DNA of 52,595 bases from DAHUYF01 sp035553515 (GTDB lineage Bacteria; Pseudomonadota; Alphaproteobacteria; ATCC43930; CGMCC-115725), in assembly GCA_035553515.1 (NCBI GenBank), contig DATNDG010000173.1:1-52595 (forward strand), read 5' to 3'. This document shows positions 7,927 through 17,025 of this stretch, in pieces. Numbering within the stretch: the first letter of the stretch is position 1; each line of letters opens with the position of its first letter. The notes under the pieces are model-generated. The model was not told the DNA's origin. It ran no database searches and saw only the letters and a list, made by a program, of their open reading frames with translations. Position numbers and translations under genes: made by a program.

Positions 7927-8619
7927 TTGTCTGTGCCCATCAATCCTTCCCCGAGCCAATCGCCGCGCCACCGCCTGGTCGAGCGGCTGCGGAGCTATTT
8001 CCTCGCCGGCATCCTGGTCACCGGCCCGATCCTGCTGACGCTCTATCTCACCTGGCTCTTCATCGATGCGATCGACGGCGCGGTCCGCTGGCTGCTGCCC
8101 GATCGCTACAACCCGGCCACATATCTGCATGTGCCCGGTTTGGGCATGGTCATCGGCGTCATCGCGCTGACGCTCATCGGTGCCGCCACCGCGAACTATG
8201 TCGGCCGCATTTTCGTGCGTCTCTCCGAGCGCCTCCTTGCCCGCATGCCGGTGATCCGGGGCGTCTATGCTGCGATGAAGCAGATCTTCGAGACGGTGCT
8301 CGCCAAGCAGTCGAACACCTTCCGCGAAGTGGTGCTGGTCGAATTCCCGCGCAAGGGCATGTGGACGATCGCCTTCGTCACGGCGCACGTCGAAGGCGAG
8401 GTGCGCGATCTCACCGGCCCCGATCCGGTCAGCGTCTACGTGCCGACCACCCCGAACCCCACCTCGGGCTATCTGGTCTTCGTGCCGCGCAGCGAGCTCG
8501 TCATGCTGTCGATGACGGTCGAGGAGGCGATCAAGATGGTGATTTCCACCGGCATCGTCACGCCGCCCGACCGCCGGCCGGCTGCGGCACTCGAGCCGGC
8601 ACGCACGGCCCACGGGTAA
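7927..8619 (+). CDS. DUF502 family membrane protein
   Basis: The protein has 230 residues. Two membrane segments at about residues 24-50 (YFLAGILVTGPILLTLYLTW...) and 68-92 (VPGLGMVIGVIALTLIGAA...) lead into a cytosolic or periplasmic domain with the DUF502 hallmarks IPVIRGVY-like MPVIRGVYAAMKQ, FPRKGMWTIAFVT and YVPTTPNPTSGYLVFVP. The function of the family is not established. The TTG at 7927 has GAGGGG seven bases upstream; a GTG two codons later is an alternative. It is convergent with recG, six bases away, a neighbourhood seen in other Alphaproteobacteria. Confidence 0.9.
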   Translation: MSVPINPSPSQSPRHRLVERLRSYFLAGILVTGPILLTLYLTWLFIDAIDGAVRWLLPDRYNPATYLHVPGLGMVIGVIALTLIGAATANYVGRIFVRLSERLLARMPVIRGVYAAMKQIFETVLAKQSNTFREVVLVEFPRKGMWTIAFVTAHVEGEVRDLTGPDPVSVYVPTTPNPTSGYLVFVPRSELVMLSMTVEEAIKMVISTGIVTPPDRRPAAALEPARTAHG

Positions 8620-8625
8620 GGGGGC

Positions 8626-10707
8626 TTAGCCCGAGCGCACGTATCTCACCGCGAGATCGCGCTGGAAGAGGTAGAGGAGCGTGCGCAACGCCTCGCCGCG
8701 CGTGCTCTTGAGACCGGGGTCGCGCTCCAGCGCCAGGCGCGCATCGTCGCGCGCGATCGGCAAGAGATCGGCATGGGCGGCGAGATCGGCGAGCCTGAGC
8801 TCGGGCACGCCGCTTTGCCGCGTGCCCAGCACCTCGCCTGCGCCGCGCAGGCGCAGATCCTCCTCGGCGATGCGGAAGCCGTCATCGGTCTCGCGCAGGA
8901 TCTCGAGCCGCGCCTTGGCGGTCTCGCCGAGCGGCGCCGCATAGAGCAGGAGGCAGGCCGAGGGCTTGTCGCCGCGGCCGATGCGCCCGCGCAGCTGGTG
9001 AAGCTGCGCGAGACCGAAGCGCTCGGCATGCTCGATGACCATCACCGTAGCGTCAGGCACATCGACCCCTACCTCGATCACCGTCGTCGCTACTAGCAGG
9101 TCGATCGTGCCATGGGCAAAGCCCTCCATCACCCGATCCTTCTCCGCGCCCTTCATGCGGCCATGCACCAGCCCGACGCGCTCGCCGAAAAGCCCGCGCA
9201 GCTCGCCGGCGCGCGCATCGGCGGCGGCGAGGTCGCTGCCTTCGGATTCCTCGACCAGCGGGCAGATCCAGTAGATCTTGGCGCCGCGGTCGAGCGCGCG
9301 GCGCACGCCGGCGATCACCTCCTCGAGCCGCTCCAGCGGCAGGGTGCGGGTGGTCACCGGCCGGCGACCCGCCGGCTTCTCGGTGAGGCGCGACGCATCG
9401 AGATCGCCGTAGGAGGTCAGCATCAGCGTGCGCGGGATCGGGGTCGCCGTCATGACCAGGATGTCGACGCCCTGCCCTTTGCCGGAGAGCGCGATACGCT
9501 GCTCGACGCCGAAGCGGTGCTGTTCGTCGATGACGGTGAGCGCCAGGTCGCGAAAGGCGACATCCTCCTGGAAGAGCGCATGTGTGCCTGCCACGATGCC
9601 AATCTCGCCGGAGGCGAGACGCTCCAGCAGCGCTTGGCGCGCGCGGCCTTTTTCGCGGCCGGTGAGCAGTGCCACCTCGAGCCCCGCCGGCGCGGCGAGC
9701 CGGCTCAGCGTGGCGAAATGCTGGCGCGCCAGAATCTCGGTCGGTGCCATCAACGCCGCTTGTGTGCCGGCCTCGACGGCGTCCAGCATGGCGAGGAGCG
9801 CAACGACCGTCTTGCCGCTGCCGACATCACCCTGCAGCAGCCGCAGCATGCGTGAGGGCGCTGCCATGTCGGCGGCGATCTCCGCGAGCGCCTGGCGCTG
9901 CGAGAAGGTGAGCGAGAAGGGGAGCGCGTCGATCACCTTCTGGCGAAGCCGGCCCTGGACTTTGATGCTGCGCCCCGGCAGCCGCTTGGTATGAGCGCGC
10001 ACCAGCGCGATCGCGAGTTGGTTGGCCAGGAGCTCGTCATAGGCAAGGCGCCGTCGCGCCGCCGTGCCGGGCGCGAGGTCGCCCTCGCCGGCGGGCGCGT
10101 GGACAGCGGCGAGCGCCGCTTGCCAGGCAGGCCAGTGCTCGCGCGCGAGCAGGGCGGGGTCGAGCCAGTCCGGCAGTTGCGGCAGCCTTGCGAGCGTCGC
10201 GTCCATCGCCTTTTGCACCGTGCGCAGCGGCAGGCCGGCGGTGAGGCCATAGACCGGCTCGATCGGCTTCATGCGATCGAATTCGTCCGGCGCCAGCACA
10301 TGGTCGGGATGGGTGATCTGGATCTCGTTGTTGAAGTGTTCGACCCGGCCGCTCACCCAGCGCGTCGTCCCGACCGGCAAAAGCTTCTCGAGCCAGTCAC
10401 CCTTGACGTGGAAGTAGACGAGATGAAGGAAGCCGGTCTCGTCGCGGCAGCGCACGCGATAGGGCTGGCGCGGGTTGCGCGGCTTCAGATGGGCGTCGAT
10501 GTCGAGCCGGATGGTGCAGATGCGCCCGTCCGGCGCCTCCTTCACCTTGGGCGTGAAGCTGCGGTCGATGATGCCACTGGGCAGGTGCCAGAGCAGGTCG
10601 GCCACCGCCGGCCCGGTCAACTTCTCGATGAGCTTGCCGAAACGCGGACCGACCCCTGGCAGCGAGGTCACGGGGGCGAAGAGCGGAAAGAGGATCTCGG
10701 GACGCAT
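8626..10707 (-). CDS. recG: ATP-dependent DNA helicase RecG
   Basis: The protein has 693 residues. An N-terminal wedge/OB domain covers about residues 1-270 (SLPGVGPRFGKLIEKL). The helicase core has Walker A LLQGDVGSGKTVVAL (about 288-300), DEQH box VIDEQHRFGVEQR (about 388), motif III MTATPIPRTL, and the C-terminal RecA lobe with VIEVGVDVPDATVMVIEHAERFGLAQLHQLRGRIGRG, ending in the RecG-specific ...SGVPELRLADL. RecG remodels stalled forks and Holliday junctions. The ATG at 10707 was chosen because it begins the conserved N-terminus; the frame stays open upstream, but that part is unconserved and overlaps the promoter region. It is divergent from sdhE-mfd. Confidence 0.97.
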   Translation of the reverse strand: MRPEILFPLFAPVTSLPGVGPRFGKLIEKLTGPAVADLLWHLPSGIIDRSFTPKVKEAPDGRICTIRLDIDAHLKPRNPRQPYRVRCRDETGFLHLVYFHVKGDWLEKLLPVGTTRWVSGRVEHFNNEIQITHPDHVLAPDEFDRMKPIEPVYGLTAGLPLRTVQKAMDATLARLPQLPDWLDPALLAREHWPAWQAALAAVHAPAGEGDLAPGTAARRRLAYDELLANQLAIALVRAHTKRLPGRSIKVQGRLRQKVIDALPFSLTFSQRQALAEIAADMAAPSRMLRLLQGDVGSGKTVVALLAMLDAVEAGTQAALMAPTEILARQHFATLSRLAAPAGLEVALLTGREKGRARQALLERLASGEIGIVAGTHALFQEDVAFRDLALTVIDEQHRFGVEQRIALSGKGQGVDILVMTATPIPRTLMLTSYGDLDASRLTEKPAGRRPVTTRTLPLERLEEVIAGVRRALDRGAKIYWICPLVEESEGSDLAAADARAGELRGLFGERVGLVHGRMKGAEKDRVMEGFAHGTIDLLVATTVIEVGVDVPDATVMVIEHAERFGLAQLHQLRGRIGRGDKPSACLLLYAAPLGETAKARLEILRETDDGFRIAEEDLRLRGAGEVLGTRQSGVPELRLADLAAHADLLPIARDDARLALERDPGLKSTRGEALRTLLYLFQRDLAVRYVRSG

Positions 10708-10803
10708 GGGCGTTTCGGGCCCTCGGACTATACACAAAACTGCAGAGCGACCCATCGCTCTGGCGGGCTGACGCGGCGGCCAAAAGCCTCTATATGAGGG
10801 CGC

Positions 10804-11076
10804 ATGCCCGAGACCCCGGAGATCCGTCGCAAGCGGCTGCTGTTTCGCAGCTGGCATCGCGGCATCAGGGAAACCGACCTGCTGCTGGGTTCGTTCGCCG
10901 AGCAGCATCTGACCGGCTTGAGCGAGGCGCAGCTCGACCGGTATGAGGGGCTGCTCGAGGAGAATGACGCAACCCTGTTCGACTGGATCGCCGGCCGGGC
11001 CGCGCCGCCGCCCGAGCACGACAGCGATGTGCTGCGCCTGTTGATCGATTTTCGCTACCGCGCGAGACCCGCTTGA
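10804..11076 (+). CDS. sdhE: FAD assembly factor SdhE (succinate dehydrogenase assembly factor 2)
   Basis: The protein has 90 residues. The RGxxE signature is present as HRGIRETD (R19-G20-...-E23), followed by LLGSFAEQHL and the YEGLLEENDATLFDWI helix typical of SdhE/YgfY. The protein helps attach FAD covalently to the SdhA subunit of succinate dehydrogenase in the cytosol. Its stop overlaps the TTG start of mfd by four bases (TTGA). The recG / sdhE / mfd order is characteristic of Alphaproteobacteria and is the best taxonomic hint in the window. Confidence 0.95.
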   Translation: MPETPEIRRKRLLFRSWHRGIRETDLLLGSFAEQHLTGLSEAQLDRYEGLLEENDATLFDWIAGRAAPPPEHDSDVLRLLIDFRYRARPA

Positions 11077-14000
11077 TCGAGCTCGATCGCTTCTTTGCCG
11101 CCGCGGCGCCGGCCGCGGGGCGCGTCACCATCTCGGGAGCCCCCGAGGGCCACGACGCCTTCGTCCTCGGCGGCCTGGCCGCACGCGGCACGGCTGCGGC
11201 GCTGCTTCACGTCTGTCGCGACGACGGCCGCATGGCGCGGATGGCGGCGGCGCTCGCCTTCTTCCATCCGGGCCTCGAGGTCATCGCGCTCCCGGCCTGG
11301 GATTGCCTGCCCTACGACCGCGCCTCGCCCAATGCCGAGATCATGAGCCGGCGCATCGACGCGCTGACCCGGCTCGCCGACGGCGCGGCGAAACCCGCTC
11401 CTCGGGTCGTCTTGACCACGGTGAACGCCATCATTCAGCGGGTGCCGCCGCGGCAGGTGTTCAGGGACCGCGTGCTGACGCTCGGCCGGGGCGGGCGGCT
11501 TGCGCTCGACCGGCTCGGGGGTTTCCTCGGCCGCAACGGCTACACCCGCACCGACACCGTGCGCGAAGCCGGCGAGTTCGCGGTGCGTGGCGGCATCGTC
11601 GATCTGTTCCCATCGGGCGCTGCGGCGCCGGTGCGGCTCGACTTCTTCGGCGACGTCCTCGAGAATCTGCGCAGCTTCGATGCGCTGTCGCAACGCTCGA
11701 CCGGCGTGCTGGAGCGCATCGCGCTGCGGCCGGTGAACGAGGTCCTGCTCGACGACGCGGTTATCCAGCGTTTTCGCTCGCGCTACCGCGAACAGTTCGG
11801 CACCGTCGCGGATGACGATCCCCTCTACGATGCGATCAGCGCCGGTCGGCGCTACATCGGCATGGAACATTGGCTGCCGCTCTATTACGAGAGCCTGGAG
11901 ACGCTGTTCGACTACCTGCCGTACGCGGCGGTGACCCTCGATTACCAGGCGGAAGATGTCCGCAGCGACCGGCTGGCCTCGATCGCCGATTTCTATGCGG
12001 CGCGGCTCGAGGCGCTGCGCGCTCGCGCCACGACGGCACCGGTCTATCGCCCGGTGCGGCCGGAGCAGCTCTATCTCGGTGCCGAAGAATGGGAGGCGGC
12101 GCTTGCCGGTCGTCGCACCGGGCAAGTGACGCCGTTTGCTGCTCCCGAGGGCGCACCGCTCACGGTCCAGGCGGGCGCGACCTCGGGCCGGGATTTCGCC
12201 GAGGCCCGTGCCGATCCCAAGCGCAATCTCTTCGATGTGGTGCGCGATCACTTCGACGCGGAGCGGCGCGCCGGACGACGCGCGCTCATCCTCGCCTACA
12301 GCGCCGGCTCGGCCGAACGGCTGAAGACGTTGCTCCAGGAGCGCGGCCTCGAGGACTTTGTGACGGCGGCAAGCTGGCCCGACTTCCTGGCCGGTCCGGC
12401 GGGGCCGGTCGGCATTGCGGTGCTCGGCATCGAGCGGGGATATCGCTTCGATGGTGCGACGCTCGTCACCGAGCAGGATATCCTCGGCGACCGTCTCGCA
12501 CGCCCGCCGAGGCGCCGCGCCAATTTCGACCAGTTCATCGCCGAGGTGTCGGCGCTGCAGCCGGGCGATCTCGTCGTCCATGTCGAGCACGGCATCGGCC
12601 GCTATGACGGGCTGGTCACGCTCGAAGTCGCCGGCGCGCCGCATGACTGTCTGCGCGTCCTCTATGCCGAGGGCGACAAGCTCTTCGTGCCGGTCGAGAA
12701 CATCGAGGTGTTGTCGCGCTATGGTTCGGAGGAGACGGATGTCCAGCTCGACCGTCTCGGCGGCGTCGCCTGGCAATCGCGCAAGGCGCGGATCAAGCAG
12801 CGCATCAAGGACATCGCCAACGAGCTTATCGCGGTGGCGGCGCAGCGCCAGCTCAAGAACGGCGAGGCGATGCCTTCGCCCGAGGGGCTCTACGAGGAGT
12901 TCGCCGCACGCTTTCCCTATCCCGAGACCGAGGACCAGCAGAAGGCGATCCTCGACACGCTCGGCGACCTGGCCTCGGGGCGGCCGATGGACCGGCTCAT
13001 TTGCGGCGACGTCGGCTTCGGCAAGACAGAAGTCGCGCTGCGCGCCGCCTTCATCGCCGCCATGACAGGGAGCCAGGTGGCCGTCGTGGTGCCGACGACG
13101 TTGTTGGCGCGGCAGCATTACCGCACGTTCACGCAGCGCTTTGCCGGGTTGCCGCTGCGCGTTGCGCAGCTCTCACGCCTGGTCTCGGCGCGCGACGCCG
13201 CGCAGATCAAGAAGGACATCGCCGAGGGCCGCGTCGAGATCGTCATCGGCACGCATACGCTGCTCGGCAAGGGCATCAAGTTCTCGCATCTGGGGCTCCT
13301 CGTCGTAGACGAGGAGCAGCATTTCGGCGTGGCTCAGAAGGAGCGGCTGAAGCAGCTCAAGGCCAACGTGCATGTGCTGACGCTGACCGCGACGCCGATC
13401 CCGCGCACCCTGCAACTGGCGCTCGCCGGCGTGCGCGAGATGAGCGTCATAGCCACCCCGCCGGTCGATCGCCTGGCGGTGCGCACCTTCGTCATGCCCG
13501 CCGATCCCGTCGTGCTGCGCGAGGCCATCCTGCGCGAGCGGCATCGCGGCGGGCAGGTGTTCTGCGTCGCGCCGCGTATCAGCGATTTGAGCGAAGTGCG
13601 CGATCAATTGCGCGAGCTGGTGCCGGAGATCAAGGTGGCGGTCGCGCATGGCAAGATGAGCGCGGCCGAGCTCGAGACTGTCATGGCCGCCTTCGATGAC
13701 GGCAGCTACGATTTGCTGCTTTCGACCAACATCATCGAGAGCGGCCTCGACATTCCGACGGCGAACACGCTCATCGTGCACCGTGCCGACCGCTTTGGCC
13801 TCGCTCAGCTCTACCAGCTGCGCGGACGCATCGGCCGCGGCAAGCTGCGCGCCTACGCCTATCTCACTTTGCCCGAAGGCAAGACGCTGACGCCCACCGC
13901 GCAGCGCCGGCTCGAGGTGATGCAGACGCTCGATCAGCTCGGCGCCGGCTTCACCCTGGCGAGTCATGATCTCGACATCCGCGGCGCCGGCAATCTCCTC

Positions 14001-14639
14001 GGGTCCGAGCAGTCGGGCCACATCCGCGAAGTCGGCGTCGAGCTCTATCAGCATATGCTCGAGGAGGCGATCGCCGCGTCACGCAGTGGCGTCGAGGAGC
14101 TCGGCGAGGCGAAGGAGGAGTGGACACCGCAGATCACCATCGGCACGCCGGTGCTCATTCCCGAGAGCTATGTCGCCGATCTCAACGTCCGACTGGGGCT
14201 CTACCGGCGCATCGCGGTGCTGGTCGACCGGCGCGAGATCGACGCCTTTGCCGCCGAGCTCATCGACCGCTTTGGCCCGCTGCCGCAAGAGGTCGAGAAT
14301 CTGCTGGAGATCATCGCGATCAAGCGGCTCTGCCGCGACGCCGGTATCGAGAAGGTCGAAGGCGGGCCCAAGGGCGCGGTCATCGCCTTCCACCACGATC
14401 GCTTCGCCAATCCCGCTGGGCTCGTCGACTTCCTGCAGCGCCAGGTTGGCACTGCCAAGCTCCGGACGGATCAGCGGCTCGTCATCATGCGCGGCTGGGA
14501 AGATACGCGCGATCGGCTGCGCGGCATCAGCGCTTTGCTGGCCGACCTCGCGAAGATCGCCGCGGCCCCGCCGCAACCCTCGGTTCCGCCTGCCGGCGCG
14601 CCCGCCAAGCGTGCCGGAGTCGCGCTGCAGCGCCGCTGA
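11073..14639 (+). CDS. mfd: Transcription-repair coupling factor Mfd
   Basis: The protein has 1188 residues, the usual length. The UvrB-homology part lies at about residues 1-450. The RNA polymerase-interacting CarD-like domain is at about 485-575 (LQPGDLVVHVEHGIGRYDGL). The translocase domain has Walker A ICGDVGFGKTEVALRAAF (about 642-660), DEEQ box VVDEEQHFGV (about 745) and RGRIGRG. The C-terminal TRCF domain runs from about 1020. Mfd removes stalled RNA polymerase at DNA lesions and recruits UvrA. It starts with TTG inside the sdhE stop (TTGA), so the two are translationally coupled. Confidence 0.97.
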   Translation: MIELDRFFAAAAPAAGRVTISGAPEGHDAFVLGGLAARGTAAALLHVCRDDGRMARMAAALAFFHPGLEVIALPAWDCLPYDRASPNAEIMSRRIDALTRLADGAAKPAPRVVLTTVNAIIQRVPPRQVFRDRVLTLGRGGRLALDRLGGFLGRNGYTRTDTVREAGEFAVRGGIVDLFPSGAAAPVRLDFFGDVLENLRSFDALSQRSTGVLERIALRPVNEVLLDDAVIQRFRSRYREQFGTVADDDPLYDAISAGRRYIGMEHWLPLYYESLETLFDYLPYAAVTLDYQAEDVRSDRLASIADFYAARLEALRARATTAPVYRPVRPEQLYLGAEEWEAALAGRRTGQVTPFAAPEGAPLTVQAGATSGRDFAEARADPKRNLFDVVRDHFDAERRAGRRALILAYSAGSAERLKTLLQERGLEDFVTAASWPDFLAGPAGPVGIAVLGIERGYRFDGATLVTEQDILGDRLARPPRRRANFDQFIAEVSALQPGDLVVHVEHGIGRYDGLVTLEVAGAPHDCLRVLYAEGDKLFVPVENIEVLSRYGSEETDVQLDRLGGVAWQSRKARIKQRIKDIANELIAVAAQRQLKNGEAMPSPEGLYEEFAARFPYPETEDQQKAILDTLGDLASGRPMDRLICGDVGFGKTEVALRAAFIAAMTGSQVAVVVPTTLLARQHYRTFTQRFAGLPLRVAQLSRLVSARDAAQIKKDIAEGRVEIVIGTHTLLGKGIKFSHLGLLVVDEEQHFGVAQKERLKQLKANVHVLTLTATPIPRTLQLALAGVREMSVIATPPVDRLAVRTFVMPADPVVLREAILRERHRGGQVFCVAPRISDLSEVRDQLRELVPEIKVAVAHGKMSAAELETVMAAFDDGSYDLLLSTNIIESGLDIPTANTLIVHRADRFGLAQLYQLRGRIGRGKLRAYAYLTLPEGKTLTPTAQRRLEVMQTLDQLGAGFTLASHDLDIRGAGNLLGSEQSGHIREVGVELYQHMLEEAIAASRSGVEELGEAKEEWTPQITIGTPVLIPESYVADLNVRLGLYRRIAVLVDRREIDAFAAELIDRFGPLPQEVENLLEIIAIKRLCRDAGIEKVEGGPKGAVIAFHHDRFANPAGLVDFLQRQVGTAKLRTDQRLVIMRGWEDTRDRLRGISALLADLAKIAAAPPQPSVPPAGAPAKRAGVALQRR

Positions 14640-14765
14640 AGTCACCTATGGTTGGTCGTGAAGCGGTGCGCAGAACCGTTGCGCGCCGATTGAGCCATTT
14701 TCGGAACTCTGGCCTCCAGCCGAGGGTTGTTCCGCGCGAGAGTCCCTGTCGCGGAAGGGAGGCCC

Positions 14766-16331
14766 ATGACCACCCGACTCCGTTTCAAGACCCCGCTTCT
14801 GGCATCGACGGCTGCGCTCGCGCTGGTGCTCGTCGCCTTGCCGATTTCTACGGATGACGGCACGCCGCTGTTCGCGCACAAGGCCTTCGCCGCAGGTGGT
14901 GGCGGCGGTGGCGGTGGCGCCGGAGGCGCAGGTGCGGGTGGCGCCGCCGGAGGCGCAGGCGCTGCGGGTGGTGCCGGCGGTGCAGGCGGTGGTGGTGCCG
15001 GAGCTGGTGGTGGTGCCGCTGGCGGCGGTGCTGGTGCCGGAGCCGGCGGTGGCGCCGGCGGTGCTGGTGGTGCCGCGGGCGGCGGTGCAGGCGCCGGAGC
15101 AGGGGGTGGCGCCGGCGGTGCTGGTGGTGCCGCGGGTGGCGGTGCAGGCGCCGGAGCCGGCGGTGGCGCCGGCGGAGCTGGTGGTGCCGCGGGTGGCGGC
15201 GCAGGCGCCGGAGCCGGCGGTGGCGCCGGTGGTGCTGGTGGTGCCGCGGGTGGCGGCGCAGGCGCCGGAGCCGGCGGTGGTGCCGGCGGGGCTGGTGGTG
15301 CCGCGGGCGGTGGTGCAGGCGCCGGTGCCGGCGGTGGCGCCGGCGGAGCTGGTGGTGCCGCGGGTGGCGGTGCAGGGGCCGGAGCAGGCGGTGGTGCTGC
15401 AGGTGCCGCGGGTGCCGGCGCGGCCGGCGGTGCCGGAGGTGGCGCAGGCGCCGGCGGTAGCGCCGGTGCGGCAGGAGGTGCCGGCGCAGCGGGTGGAGCA
15501 GGCAGTGCCGGCGGTGGCGCTGGCGCGGGTGCTGCGGCAGGTGGCGCCGGCGCAGGTGGCGCGGCGGGCGGTGGCGCCGGCGCGGGCGCTGCCGGCGGCG
15601 GTGCGGCCGGAAGTGCCGGTGCGGGTGCGGGCTCATCAGGTGCAGGCGCTGCGAGCGGTGGTGCCGGAGGAGCTGGTTCGGGCGCTGCCGCCGGCGGTCC
15701 CGGCGCCGGCGGTGGCGCAGGCGCTGGCACCGGCGGTGCCGCTGGTGCGGGCAGCGCCGGTGCAGGCGGCGGTCCTGGCGCCGGCGCTGCAGCGGGCGCC
15801 GGCGGTGCCGGTGCATCCGGCGCGGGCGCCGCTGGCGGTGCCGGCGCAGGCGGCGGCGCGGGCAGCGCGGCGGCGGGCGGCGGTGCCGGTGCCGGCGCTC
15901 CGGGCGGCGGATCGGGAAGCTCCGGTCCAGCGGGCGGTGCGGCGGCAGCCGCAGCAGCAGCCGGCGCTGGCGCGGGTGGCGGCGTCGGCGGCGGCGGCAG
16001 TGCGGGCCCGGCTGGTGGAGGCGCCGGCGGTGGTGCGTCGGCCGCGGGAGGCGCTGGGGCTGCGGGTGGCGGGGCAGCCGCGGCGGGCGGTGTCGCCTAT
16101 ACGCCCGAGATGTCGGCGCTGGACGCATTCCTGCGCAGTCCCGCGGCAACTCAGACCATGTATGCGACCGCGCCGAGCCAGCAGCAGGTGAAGGTCGTCT
16201 CCGCCTATCGCAATGCGCTTGGCCAGAACTGTCAGGTCGTCGAGCAGAACGTCTATATCGCCGGGCAGCGTGTGCACGCCAGCGGCACCATGTGCCGCCA
16301 ATCCGACGGACGCTGGGCGCTGGTGCACTGA
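14766..16331 (+). CDS. Exported Gly/Ala-repeat protein with C-terminal surface-antigen-like domain (copy 1)
   Basis: The protein has 521 residues. A signal-like N-terminus (Lys/Arg then LLASTAALALVLVALP) with probable cleavage near KAFA-AGG leads into about 400 residues that are almost only Gly and Ala. The C-terminal about 78 residues are normal protein: GVAYTPEMSALDAFLRSP, then a two-Cys domain (...NCQVVEQ...GTMCRQSDGRWALV). The GT(M/V)CRQ-DG-W ending resembles the RT0821/Lpp0805 17-kDa surface antigen family (from memory). The repeat is coded by a 57-bp DNA array. The ATG at 14766 is preceded by GGAAGGGAGG. A paralogue follows two bases after its stop. Function unknown; a wall, matrix or surface role is an inference. 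Confidence 0.8.
   Translation: MTTRLRFKTPLLASTAALALVLVALPISTDDGTPLFAHKAFAAGGGGGGGGAGGAGAGGAAGGAGAAGGAGGAGGGGAGAGGGAAGGGAGAGAGGGAGGAGGAAGGGAGAGAGGGAGGAGGAAGGGAGAGAGGGAGGAGGAAGGGAGAGAGGGAGGAGGAAGGGAGAGAGGGAGGAGGAAGGGAGAGAGGGAGGAGGAAGGGAGAGAGGGAAGAAGAGAAGGAGGGAGAGGSAGAAGGAGAAGGAGSAGGGAGAGAAAGGAGAGGAAGGGAGAGAAGGGAAGSAGAGAGSSGAGAASGGAGGAGSGAAAGGPGAGGGAGAGTGGAAGAGSAGAGGGPGAGAAAGAGGAGASGAGAAGGAGAGGGAGSAAAGGGAGAGAPGGGSGSSGPAGGAAAAAAAAGAGAGGGVGGGGSAGPAGGGAGGGASAAGGAGAAGGGAAAAGGVAYTPEMSALDAFLRSPAATQTMYATAPSQQQVKVVSAYRNALGQNCQVVEQNVYIAGQRVHASGTMCRQSDGRWALVH
15033..15374 (+). repeat. In-gene 57-bp tandem repeat array (six full units plus a partial seventh)
   Basis: Units starting at 15033, 15090, 15147, 15204, 15261 and 15318 are 57 bp each and differ at only a few, mostly third-codon, positions. 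A seventh partial unit starts at 15375. Each unit codes 19 residues of Gly and Ala. The regular boundary word GGCGCCGGAG or GGTGCCGGAG marks unit starts. Copy number is likely to vary between strains by slippage or recombination, without frameshift because 57 is a multiple of three. Confidence 0.9.
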
Positions 16332-16333
16332 GC

Positions 16334-17014
16334 ATGGCGGAGCGTCCTACTGACGACGTGGCCCGCAGCCGCGCCGCGCCGAGCTGGGCTGCGACGGTGC
16401 TGGTTGCCGGTGCCTTTTTCGGAACGCTGCTTCCGGCAGCCTTCGCCTATGGTGCTGGCGGCGCGGCTGGCGGCGCGGCTGGTGCCGCGGCCGGCGCGGC
16501 TGCGGCCGCCGCTGGTGCCGTCGGCGCTGCCGCGGGCGCCGCGGCTGGTGCAGCAGGAGCGGCGGCTGGCGCCGGTGGCGGGGCTGGCGGCGGCGCAGGT
16601 GCGGGTGGCGGTGCCGGTGCGGCGGCAGGAGGAGGAGGCGCAGGCGCAGGCGCCGGCGGCGGCGCCGGGAGCGCTGGTGCTGCGGGCGGTGTAGCGGGCG
16701 TCGGCGGCGGAAGCGCCGGTGCTGGCGGTGCGAGCGCGGCGGCGGCCGGGGCAGGCGGTGGCGCCGGTGCAGGGGCGGGTGGCGTCGCCTATACGCCGGA
16801 GATGTCGGCCCGCGACGCGTTCCTGCGCAGCCCGGCGGCGACGCGGCTAGCGGATGGCGATGAGGGACGGACGCGCGTGGTGCGGACCTTCACCGATCGT
16901 CTTGGAGAAACATGCCGGCTCGTCGAGCAGCGCGTCTTTATCGGCGGCCGTGCCGTGCGCGCCGCCGGCACGGTCTGCCGGCAGCCCGACGGCAGCTGGA
17001 TCTTCGCTCCGTAG
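16334..17014 (+). CDS. Exported Gly/Ala-rich protein with C-terminal surface-antigen-like domain (copy 2)
   Basis: The protein has 226 residues. After a short Arg-containing N-terminus comes a hydrophobic segment (WAATVLVAGAFFGTLLPAAFA, a likely signal peptide). About 120 residues of Gly/Ala follow, less regular than in copy 1. The C-terminal domain GVAYTPEMSARDAFLRSPAA and ...ETCRLVEQ...GTVCRQPDGSW is homologous to that of copy 1, so the pair arose by duplication with repeat expansion or loss. The ATG at 16334 lies two bases after the upstream stop, so the pair is an operon. No function is known; I infer a surface or envelope role. Confidence 0.78.
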   Translation: MAERPTDDVARSRAAPSWAATVLVAGAFFGTLLPAAFAYGAGGAAGGAAGAAAGAAAAAAGAVGAAAGAAAGAAGAAAGAGGGAGGGAGAGGGAGAAAGGGGAGAGAGGGAGSAGAAGGVAGVGGGSAGAGGASAAAAGAGGGAGAGAGGVAYTPEMSARDAFLRSPAATRLADGDEGRTRVVRTFTDRLGETCRLVEQRVFIGGRAVRAAGTVCRQPDGSWIFAP

Positions 17015-17025
17015 GCGCCGATCCC

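Noticed and set aside
10709..11019. N-terminal extension of the recG frame on the minus strand
   Set aside because: RecG homology begins at the ATG at 10707; the extension overlaps sdhE and has low-complexity, unconserved content.
14642..16335. Long minus-strand ORFs (362 and 495 residues, Pro/Ala- or Arg/His-rich) antisense to the Gly/Ala gene
   Set aside because: They are the complement of a stop-poor Gly/Ala codon array; no signal peptide, conserved end or ribosome-binding site, whereas the plus-strand gene has all three.
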